11,900 nt of DNA from Oscillospiraceae bacterium. GTDB taxonomy: Bacteria > Bacillota > Clostridia > Oscillospirales > Oscillospiraceae. A model generated the notes under the pieces. That model made no database searches. It had not been told where the DNA came from and was given only the letters and a program-made list of their open reading frames with translations. The DNA is taken from the NCBI GenBank assembly GCA_028691385.1, contig JAQUZL010000054.1:1-11900 (forward strand), read 5' to 3'. The position numbers and the translations under genes were made by a program. How positions within the stretch are numbered: position 1 is the first letter of the stretch; each line of letters begins with the position of its first letter. Shown here piece by piece: positions 6,015 to 11,900 of the stretch.

Positions 6015-6704
6015 ATGATAGACCTTCGTAATGTAACAAAAACCTATGACAACGGCGCAAAAGCGGTTAAGGGCATTTCTCTTCACATCGAGGATGGGGA
6101 GTTCGTGTTTTTGGTCGGCCCTTCCGGTTCCGGCAAATCGACGCTGATCAAATTGCTGACAGCGGAGCTTTTGCCGACCACCGGAATGGTTTTGGTCAAC
6201 AATTTTAACACAGGAAAAATCAAACGTTCGCAGATTCCGTATATGCGGCGGACACTGGGCGTCATCTTTCAGGATTTCCGCCTGATTGAAAAGAAAAATG
6301 TGTTCGACAATGTCGCCTTTGCCATGCGGGTGATCGGCGCGTCGGAAAAGGAAATCAAAAGCCGCGTGCCGTACGTGCTGGAGCTTGTGGGGTTGGAAAA
6401 CAAGTCCCATCGGCTGCCAGAGGAGTTATCCGGCGGTGAGCAGCAGCGCGTAGCCATCGCGCGCGCGCTGATCAACAATCCGCAGATGATTATCGCCGAT
6501 GAGCCGACCGGCAACCTCGATCCGGCGCGCTCCTTGGAAATCATGATGCTGCTGGAGCGGATCAACGCCCTTGGCACCACCATGATGGTTGTTACCCATG
6601 AAAAAGCACTGGTCAACCGATTTTCAAAGCGCGTCATTGCCATTGATGATGGGCTTGTCATCAGCGACGGAATGGACGGATATTATAATTATGAAACGGA
6701 ATAA
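6015..6704 (+). CDS. ftsE: Cell-division ABC transporter ATPase FtsE
   Basis: A 229-residue cytoplasmic ATPase, the usual FtsE length, that pairs with FtsX. ATP turnover drives FtsX to activate a cell-wall hydrolase outside the membrane rather than to move a substrate. Visible motifs: Walker A GPSGSGKST (35-43), Q-loop Gln86 in GVIFQDFRL, ABC signature LSGGEQQR (138-145), Walker B MIIADEP with Glu163, and switch His195 (VVTHE). GVIFQDFRL is the typical FtsE form of the Q-loop. Of two nearby ATGs the one at 6015 gives MIDLRNVTKTY, the family N-terminus; the ATG at 6011 is out of frame. AGGGGGA lies 9 bases upstream, inside the last codons of the regulator gene. ftsX overlaps the 3' end by 14 bases. 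Confidence 0.96.
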   Translation: MIDLRNVTKTYDNGAKAVKGISLHIEDGEFVFLVGPSGSGKSTLIKLLTAELLPTTGMVLVNNFNTGKIKRSQIPYMRRTLGVIFQDFRLIEKKNVFDNVAFAMRVIGASEKEIKSRVPYVLELVGLENKSHRLPEELSGGEQQRVAIARALINNPQMIIADEPTGNLDPARSLEIMMLLERINALGTTMMVVTHEKALVNRFSKRVIAIDDGLVISDGMDGYYNYETE

Positions 6705-7578
6705 TTTTGGATACTACATCCGGGAGGGCAACAAGGGCATTTTTGTGCATGGCTTCATGTCATTTGCTGCAATCTGCGCGATTATCGCGTGCCTTCTCAT
6801 CATGGGGAGCTTTGTGCTCATCACCCTGAACCTGAACAACATTATTTCAGATCTGGAGCGCGAGAGCGAAATCCTGGTCTACATAGACGATAACCTGTCA
6901 GAGGCGGAAGCCAAGAGTGTTGGCTCCAATATTAACATGATTACAAACGTGCAGCAGGCTGTCTTTGTTTCCCGAGATGAGGCGCTGCAGGACTATATCG
7001 GGCAGCAGGATGACCCGACGCTCTTTGACGGCGTTGACGCCACCACCCTGCGCGACCGCTATCGCGTGACGCTTTTGGACATTGGCCAGACCAAGGACAC
7101 GGTTACGAAAATCGAAGCGATTTCCGGCGTTGCCAAGGTCAGCGCGCATTATGAAATCTCCAATGGCTTTATGACCATGCAGAGTATCCTGAATGTAGCC
7201 TCCACGGCAATTATTGCAATCTTGATGATTGTTTCGCTGTTCATCATCTCCAACACGGTTAAGCTTGCACTCTATGACAGACGGGAAGAAATCGCCATCA
7301 TGCGCATGGTTGGCGCGACCAACCGGTTTATTCGCGGGCCGTTCCTCATCGAGGGCTTTACCCTTGGCATCGTAGGCGCAGCGATCGCGTTTTTTGCCGA
7401 GTGGGGCGTTTATTCTTTGATTACCGTCCGAATTCAGGCGGTCGATACGATGAAACTTTTGAACTTGCTCCCATTTATGGACATCTGGGCGCCGATGGCT
7501 GCGGGCTTTGCAGCGGTCGGATTTGTGGTCGGCGTCATCGGCAGTGCGCTTTCCATTCGCAAGTTCCTGCGCGTGTAG
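6691..7578 (+). CDS. ftsX: Cell-division permease-like protein FtsX
   Basis: A 295-residue inner-membrane partner of FtsE. Four membrane segments are visible: about residues 22-46, 167-190, 220-245 and 266-288. Between the first two lies the large outer loop (about 47-166) that in other species binds the hydrolase or its activator. The cytoplasmic stretch LYDRREEIAIMRMVGATNRF (194-213) is the conserved FtsX coupling region. The frame stays open 34 codons further upstream, but I chose the ATG at 6691 because MKRNNFGYYIREG is the standard FtsX N-terminus and that start overlaps ftsE by 14 bases, normal for this pair; a weak GGACGG lies 11 bases before it. The stop codon merges with the ribosome binding site of the next gene (TAGGAGG), so the operon continues. 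Confidence 0.96.
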   Translation: MKRNNFGYYIREGNKGIFVHGFMSFAAICAIIACLLIMGSFVLITLNLNNIISDLERESEILVYIDDNLSEAEAKSVGSNINMITNVQQAVFVSRDEALQDYIGQQDDPTLFDGVDATTLRDRYRVTLLDIGQTKDTVTKIEAISGVAKVSAHYEISNGFMTMQSILNVASTAIIAILMIVSLFIISNTVKLALYDRREEIAIMRMVGATNRFIRGPFLIEGFTLGIVGAAIAFFAEWGVYSLITVRIQAVDTMKLLNLLPFMDIWAPMAAGFAAVGFVVGVIGSALSIRKFLRV

Positions 7579-7588
7579 GAGGAAAACC

Positions 7589-8836
7589 ATGAAACGCAAA
7601 AAAATTATTTCGATTATTGCAATCATTTTGGCACTGATGATGTTTTTGCCGCTGCTGCTCAGCGCGTTTTCCATGACGGCGTCCGCCGTCAGCTCTTCTG
7701 AGCTGAAACGGCAGCTCGGCACCTTGCAGGATGAGGCGGACAACATCGCCTCCGAGGCGGCAAAGCTGCAGACTGAAATCGATGGCAATCAGTCAAGCAC
7801 AAAATCTACGGTGGATCAAAAGGGCTTGATTGACCAGAAGATCGAGATTACGCGGCAGGAAATCAACAACACCAACGACCAGATTCAGCAGTATAATCTG
7901 CTCATTGCGGCTAAGCAGGAAGAACTGGATCAGGCGCAGGCCAATGAAACCGAGATGCAGTCGCGGTTTCGCAGCCGCATCCGCGCCATGGAAGAGGGCG
8001 GCGCGGTATCGTATTGGTCGGTGCTGTTCAATGCCAGCAATTTCACGGATTTGCTTGACCGGATTGACATGATTCATGAAATTTCCCAGTCTGACGAGCG
8101 GATGATGGAGCAGCTTGCGGCGGCAACGGCGCAGGTAACCGCTGCGCGGCAGAACCTGGAGGCGGAAAAGGAAGAGCTGGAAACGGCCAAGCAGACCCTG
8201 GCCACGCAGCAGAGCACGCTGGAATCGGAGCGCGCCGAGGCGGACACCCTGCTGGTGAAGCTTGCCGCAGAGAGCGAAGAGCTGAATGAGCTTTTGGCAA
8301 AAAAGAACGCGGAAGGCGACGAGCTTGACGAAAAGATTGCGGACAAGCTTGCCCAGTATGAAAAAGTGCTGGCAGATGAGGCCGCATCCAGAAAGGCTGC
8401 CGCTGCGGCGACCACCAACAAAGGCTCCGGGCAGTCCTCCTCCGGCTTTCAATATCCGCTGCCGTCCGGCAGCGCCTATGTGAGCTGCGCTTATGGCTAC
8501 CGCTATCACCCGATTTACGGTTATTATGCCATGCACTATGGCGTGGATTTGGCGGCTGCATCGGGCACTCCGATTTACGCAATCAAAAGCGGCACGGTCA
8601 GTACCGCTACATATGGCACGGCGAACGGAAATTATGTGGCAATCAATCATGGCGATGGATCCTCTTCGATCTATGCGCATATGACTTACTATACGGTTGC
8701 CGTTGGGCAGTCGGTGTCCAAGGGCGAAGTCATCGGCTATGTCGGCTCCACCGGTTGGGCGACCGGCGCGCACCTGCACTTTGAGATCCTGATTAACGGA
8801 TCCAATGTGAATCCGATGGACTATGTCAGCGGATAA
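7589..8836 (+). CDS. Secreted coiled-coil M23 (LytM) peptidoglycan endopeptidase, likely FtsEX effector
   Basis: A 415-residue exported protein. Residues 1-33 are a signal peptide (basic MKRKK, a hydrophobic core, a likely cut after SMTASA). Residues about 36-130 and 163-270 are long coiled coils rich in Glu, Gln, Ala and Leu, separated by SYWSVLFNASNFTDLLDRID (141-160), a segment seen in EnvC/CwlO-type proteins. An Ala/Ser linker (270-286) leads to the M23 domain at 288-415. The zinc ligands His316, Asp320 and His397 (HYGVD, HLH) and the catalytic His364 (YAHM) and His395 are all present, so unlike E. coli EnvC the domain appears able to cut peptide cross-links itself. The start is set by AGGAGG 6 bases upstream, 10 bases after ftsX. 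By context FtsEX should control it. Its close relatives are annotated as murein hydrolase activator EnvC or M23 peptidase. Confidence 0.92.
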   Translation: MKRKKIISIIAIILALMMFLPLLLSAFSMTASAVSSSELKRQLGTLQDEADNIASEAAKLQTEIDGNQSSTKSTVDQKGLIDQKIEITRQEINNTNDQIQQYNLLIAAKQEELDQAQANETEMQSRFRSRIRAMEEGGAVSYWSVLFNASNFTDLLDRIDMIHEISQSDERMMEQLAAATAQVTAARQNLEAEKEELETAKQTLATQQSTLESERAEADTLLVKLAAESEELNELLAKKNAEGDELDEKIADKLAQYEKVLADEAASRKAAAAATTNKGSGQSSSGFQYPLPSGSAYVSCAYGYRYHPIYGYYAMHYGVDLAAASGTPIYAIKSGTVSTATYGTANGNYVAINHGDGSSSIYAHMTYYTVAVGQSVSKGEVIGYVGSTGWATGAHLHFEILINGSNVNPMDYVSG

Positions 8837-8854
8837 TTTCACATGGAAATGACT

Positions 8855-8888
8855 AAAATCTGAAGGGGCTTCCGCTTCTTCAGATTTT
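8855..8888 (+). terminator. Hairpin terminator between the M23 and ctp genes
   Basis: An 11-base-pair perfect stem, AAAATCTGAAG (8855-8865) with CTTCAGATTTT (8878-8888), closes a 12-base loop. The T run is short (four T, then GG) and forms part of the stem, so termination may be partial. The stem has A and T tracts on both sides and could act on either strand. ctp starts 20 bases after it, with GGAGGGG as ribosome binding site and no convincing promoter of its own. Confidence 0.7.
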
Positions 8889-8908
8889 GGTATGCTGGAG
8901 GGGAATTC

Positions 8909-10081
8909 ATGCGCAAACTTTATTATATTTTGATCCTGCCTGTTGTGATTGCGGCGTCTGTGGCAGCAACACTGCTCATTTCCGGTCAGCTTGGATTTTC
9001 GTCCGGCGATCCGGTTGGCGACAAGGTTGCGCAGGCAGACGAGATCATATCGACCGTGTTTGTCGGCGATTACGACGAAACGGCCGTAGGCGATGCTGCG
9101 GTGGAGGGAATCGTGGACGCGCTGGGCGACCGCTGGAGCTATTATATCAGCGCGGCGGACTATGCGGCCTATGCGTCAAAAATGACCAATTCCTATGTTG
9201 GTATCGGCGTCGTGGTGGAACAGGATGTGGACGCGCAGACCATCACGGTGAAGTCGGTGACAACCGGAAGCCCCGCCGATGGCGTCGGTATCCTGCCCGG
9301 CGACCAGCTGATTTCAGTTGGCGGAAAGCAGGTCAAAGAGCTGGGACTCGGCGCGGCAATCAATGCAGTGCGCGGTGAGGCCGGCACCGCGGTGGATTTG
9401 GTCTTTGTGCGCGACGGCGTGCAAATGCCCTGTACCGTCACCCGCGAAAGTGTGCAAAATGTCATTGCGACCGCGCAGCTTTTGGACGGCGCGGTTGGCT
9501 ATATTACCATTGCCAACTTTGATGAAAACTGCGCCGACCAGACCATTGCGGCCATTGATCAAATGATTGCCGCAGGGGCGAAATCTCTTGTATTTGACGT
9601 GCGCTTTAATCCGGGCGGGCTGCAGACAGAGCTGGTGAAGGTGCTCGATTATCTGGCGGAGGACGGCAAAACGCTCTTTGTCAGCGAGTATTATACCGGC
9701 GATCGCTACACAGATTATGCCAAGGACGGGCACAGTGTGGATCTGCCGATGGCGGTGCTGGTCAACGGGGACAGCTATTCTGCGGCAGAGTTCTTTGCAG
9801 CGGCGCTGCAGCAGCTGGATCTTGCGGAGATTGTCGGCGATAAAACCTGCGGAAAAGGATATTTTCAGATTACCTATTCACTGGACGACGGATCGGCCAT
9901 TGCAATTTCCTCCGGAAAGTACTATACGCCGGACGGCAGCAGCTTGGTAGATGTGGGTATTACGCCGGATGTGGTGGTCACACTTGAGGATGCGGACGCT
10001 AGCGCGCGCTATTATAACGCGCTGCCCGTGGACAAAGACGCGCAGCTGCAGGCCGCGCTGGCAAGATTGCAGCCAAAATAA
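8909..10081 (+). CDS. S41-family C-terminal processing protease (Ctp) with PDZ domain
   Basis: A 390-residue protein anchored by one N-terminal membrane segment or uncleaved signal (about residues 4-26), with the rest outside the cell. A short helical region with GIVDALGDRWSYYIS (67-81) is followed by a PDZ domain at about 96-178 (YVGIGVVVEQD...GDQLISVGGKQV). The S41 protease core runs from about 183 to 358. FDVRFNPGGL at 229-238 is the conserved strand-turn, Ser291 in NGDSYSAAEFFA is the nucleophile, and Lys316 in DKTCGKG is the general base, 25 residues later as in known Ctp enzymes. The C-terminal peptidoglycan-binding domain of some homologues is absent. Ctp proteases trim or degrade envelope proteins, including cell-wall hydrolases in some bacteria. 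It follows the ftsEX-M23 genes after a hairpin terminator. Its own substrate is unknown; processing of the neighbouring M23 protein is inference. Confidence 0.93.
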   Translation: MRKLYYILILPVVIAASVAATLLISGQLGFSSGDPVGDKVAQADEIISTVFVGDYDETAVGDAAVEGIVDALGDRWSYYISAADYAAYASKMTNSYVGIGVVVEQDVDAQTITVKSVTTGSPADGVGILPGDQLISVGGKQVKELGLGAAINAVRGEAGTAVDLVFVRDGVQMPCTVTRESVQNVIATAQLLDGAVGYITIANFDENCADQTIAAIDQMIAAGAKSLVFDVRFNPGGLQTELVKVLDYLAEDGKTLFVSEYYTGDRYTDYAKDGHSVDLPMAVLVNGDSYSAAEFFAAALQQLDLAEIVGDKTCGKGYFQITYSLDDGSAIAISSGKYYTPDGSSLVDVGITPDVVVTLEDADASARYYNALPVDKDAQLQAALARLQPK

Positions 10082-10082
10082 C

Positions 10083-10111
10083 TTGACAGCAGGGGCAAAT
10101 TCCTCTATAAT
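10083..10111 (+). promoter_or_regulatory. Consensus sigma-A promoter of greA-lysS
   Basis: TTGACA (10083-10088), exactly 17 bases, TATAAT (10106-10111): a perfect match to the sigma-A consensus. It begins one base after the ctp stop codon. Transcription should start near 10118, giving a leader of about 64 bases before greA. Confidence 0.92.
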
Positions 10112-10135
10112 TGCACACACATTAAAAGAAGCTGT

Positions 10136-10161
10136 TTCCGGCGCGCTTGCAGTGCCCGGAA
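10136..10161 (+). other. Hairpin in the greA leader
   Basis: TTCCGG (10136-10141) pairs with CCGGAA (10156-10161), and a G-U pair can extend it (10135-10162). The loop is 14 bases. No T run follows, so it is not an intrinsic terminator. The greA ribosome binding site GGAG (10166-10169) lies 4 bases after the stem. Confidence 0.4.
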
Positions 10162-10181
10162 GATTGGAGATTGATAATAAT

Positions 10182-10658
10182 ATGGCGGTAAAAGAATTCA
10201 AACTGACGGCAGATCGTCTGGAAGAACTGGAAAAGGAACTGAACTGGCTGAAAACAACGCGGGAGAAAGAGGTCGCAGAGCTGATTAAAGAGGCGCGCTC
10301 TTTCGGTGACCTTTCGGAGAATTCTGAGTACGATGAAGCCAAAAACGAACAGTCGAAATTGTACGGCCGTATTGCTGAAGTTGAGAACATCCTTGCCCAC
10401 GCGGTTGTCATTGCAGAGGATGAAGCCGCATCTGACTTGATTGGCCTTGGCTGCACGGTCCTGGTGAAGGAAGTCGGCGAGGACGATGAGGAGAAGTATA
10501 ACATTGTCGGCTCGCAGGAAGCAAATCCGGGCGAGGGCCGCATTTCCGACGACTCGCCGTTTGGCCGTGCCCTGATCGGCCATCGCAGCGGCGACGTTGT
10601 CGAGTTTGAAGCGCCGATTGGAACGATTCAGTTTGAAATTATTTCCGTCGTTCGTTGA
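10182..10658 (+). CDS. greA: Transcription elongation factor GreA
   Basis: A 158-residue cytoplasmic factor that enters the secondary channel of RNA polymerase and stimulates cleavage of backtracked RNA. The N-terminal antiparallel coiled coil covers about residues 1-75, with the tip FGDLSENSEYDEAKNEQ (41-57) carrying the acidic Asp43 and Glu46 that coordinate the second metal ion. The FKBP-like C-terminal domain covers 83-158, with the conserved ISDDSPFGRALIGHRSGDVV (121-140). The frame is open 77 codons further upstream into ctp, but the ATG at 10182 gives the standard length and N-terminus and has GGAG 12 bases before it. A perfect promoter lies upstream and lysS follows after 20 bases, so the two form an operon, a pairing often seen in Clostridia. 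Confidence 0.97.
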   Translation: MAVKEFKLTADRLEELEKELNWLKTTREKEVAELIKEARSFGDLSENSEYDEAKNEQSKLYGRIAEVENILAHAVVIAEDEAASDLIGLGCTVLVKEVGEDDEEKYNIVGSQEANPGEGRISDDSPFGRALIGHRSGDVVEFEAPIGTIQFEIISVVR

Positions 10659-10678
10659 ATGATTTGGGAGGAAACAGG

Positions 10679-11900
10679 ATGGATGAACAAAACAATCAGC
10701 TCGCGGAACTGAATGATCAGCTGCGCATCCGCAGAGAAAAACTCGCTGCGCTGCGTGAGGCTGGTCAGGATCCGTTCGAGCTGACCAGATTTGATGTCAC
10801 TGCATACAGCGAAACGATCAAGGCGCGGTTTGACGAATTGGAAGGGCAGGCGGTTCGTGTTGCGGGCCGCCTGATGTCCAAGCGCGGCATGGGCAAGGTC
10901 AGTTTCTGTGATTTGCAGGATCGCGAGGGCAGAATTCAGCTCTATGCGCGGAAGGACGAAATGGACGAGGCGGCCTATGACCGCTTTAAGAAATTTGATA
11001 TTGGCGATATTGTCGGCGTGACCGGCATTGCTTTTCGCACCCAGCGCGGCGAAATGTCCGTGCGCTGCACTGAGGTAACCTTGCTTGCGAAGGCGCTTTT
11101 GCCGCTGCCGGAAAAGTTCCACGGCCTTACCAATCAGGAGCTGCGCTATCGGCAGCGCTATGTCGACCTGATTGTCAACCCGGAGGTGCGCCGTGCCTTT
11201 GAGATTCGCTCCAAATTCATCAAGCATGTCCGTGATTATCTGGATAATATGGGCTACATCGAGGTAGAAACTCCCGTGCTCAATACGATTTCCGGCGGCG
11301 CGTCCGCGCGTCCGTTCGTCACGCACCATAATACCCTCGATATGGATATGTATCTGCGGATTGCGACGGAGCTGAACCTGAAGCGTCTGATTGTCGGCGG
11401 GATGGATCGCGTATATGAGATTGGCCGTATTTTCCGCAATGAGGGCATGGATCCGAAGCACAACCCGGAGTTTACTTCCATTGAGCTGTATCAGGCCTTT
11501 GCTGATTTCAACGATATGATGGACATTACCGAGGGGATTCTCAGCTCTGCCGCCATGAAACTGCATGGCACCTATGAGCTGGAGTGGCTGGGGCAAAAGC
11601 TGGACTTGAAGCCCGGCTGGAAGCGGATGACCATGATTGAGGCAGTCCGTACATTCGTGGGCATTGATTTTGCCGCCATTTCGGATGATGCTGAGGCGGT
11701 TGCTGCAGCGAAGAGCAAGGGCATTGAACTGGATAAAACCAAAGAGCCGACCTGGGGCAACGCACTCTATGAGTGCTTTGACCAGCGTGTGGAGGAAAAA
11801 CTGATTCAGCCGACCTTCATCACCATGTATCCCGTGGAGGTGTCGCCGCTTGCCAAGCGCAGCGCGGCTGACCCGCGCCTGACCGAGCGCTTTGAGTGCT
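10679..11900 (+). CDS. lysS: Lysyl-tRNA synthetase, class II, C-terminus outside window
   Basis: The first 407 residues of an enzyme of about 500; roughly 90-100 residues are missing because the window ends. It attaches lysine to tRNA-Lys in the cytoplasm. Residues 1-54 include the usual helix RIRREKLAALREAGQDPF (16-33). An OB-fold that reads the anticodon spans about 55-137 (VRVAGRLMSKRGMGKVSFCD). The class II core follows: motif 1 around FEIRSKFIKH...YIEVETPVL (174-201), SGGASARPFVTHHN (205-218), and motif 2 RIFRNEGMDPKHNPEFTSIE (250-269). PVEVSPLAKR at 385-394 is typical LysS. Motif 3 lies beyond the edge. The start is chosen from GGGAGGA 5 bases upstream and the N-terminus; another ATG four bases later is out of frame. 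Confidence 0.97.
   Translation, partial: MDEQNNQLAELNDQLRIRREKLAALREAGQDPFELTRFDVTAYSETIKARFDELEGQAVRVAGRLMSKRGMGKVSFCDLQDREGRIQLYARKDEMDEAAYDRFKKFDIGDIVGVTGIAFRTQRGEMSVRCTEVTLLAKALLPLPEKFHGLTNQELRYRQRYVDLIVNPEVRRAFEIRSKFIKHVRDYLDNMGYIEVETPVLNTISGGASARPFVTHHNTLDMDMYLRIATELNLKRLIVGGMDRVYEIGRIFRNEGMDPKHNPEFTSIELYQAFADFNDMMDITEGILSSAAMKLHGTYELEWLGQKLDLKPGWKRMTMIEAVRTFVGIDFAAISDDAEAVAAAKSKGIELDKTKEPTWGNALYECFDQRVEEKLIQPTFITMYPVEVSPLAKRSAADPRLTERFEC

Noticed and set aside
7793..8842. A 349-codon minus-strand frame opposite the M23 gene
   Set aside because: Antisense to a protein with signal peptide, coiled coil and complete M23 motifs. The frame is a by-product of the repetitive Gln/Glu/Ala codons on the coding strand.
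10182..10658. A start for greA at 9951, inside ctp
   Set aside because: It would add 77 residues that are an off-frame reading of ctp. The ATG at 10182 lies after a perfect promoter and gives the normal GreA length.
1..11900. Mobile element, CRISPR, phage or defence genes
   Set aside because: No transposase, integrase, repeat array, terminal inverted repeats or defence-type domains were seen. All genes fit an ordinary chromosomal core region.

Overview
The window looks like a chromosomal segment of an anaerobic, butyrate-forming member of the Clostridia (Firmicutes), probably in the Oscillospirales / Butyricicoccus-like range. That placement is inference from gene content (hbd-bcd-etfB, an ECF riboflavin S-component, a DUF4830 protein, a greA-lysS pair), from strong AGGAGG ribosome binding sites and from a moderate GC content judged by eye. 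No rRNA, tRNA, CRISPR array, insertion sequence, phage or plasmid gene was seen.

Left part, minus strand (1-3887). Reading in the direction of transcription: a membrane-anchored DUF4830 protein, then a RibU-type riboflavin transporter subunit closed by a clear intrinsic terminator, then after a 357-base gene-free leader the butyrate operon hbd-bcd-etfB, which leaves the window inside etfB. Hbd reduces acetoacetyl-CoA, and Bcd with the Etf flavoprotein reduces crotonyl-CoA to butyryl-CoA. Thiolase and crotonase genes are not next to them in this window.

Middle, plus strand (3962-10081). An RsuA/RluB-family pseudouridine synthase is divergent from the DUF4830 gene. After a 214-base promoter region comes a tight run: a PucR/CdaR-like regulator, ftsE, ftsX, a secreted coiled-coil M23 (LytM) peptidase and an S41 (Ctp) protease. 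FtsEX is an ABC-type complex that switches on cell-wall hydrolases across the membrane. The M23 protein is its likely effector, and the Ctp protease may process or remove a protein of this system. A hairpin terminator sits between the M23 and ctp genes.

Right part, plus strand (10083-11900). A perfect consensus promoter (TTGACA, 17 bases, TATAAT) begins one base after the ctp stop codon and drives greA and lysS; lysS runs off the window end.

Most genes are ordinary. The items best worth a second look are the regulator placed directly in front of ftsEX with an inverted repeat around its promoter, the ftsEX-M23-ctp cassette with a catalytically complete M23 domain, the structured leader in front of hbd, and a ten-base complementarity between the ribU start region and its own terminator.
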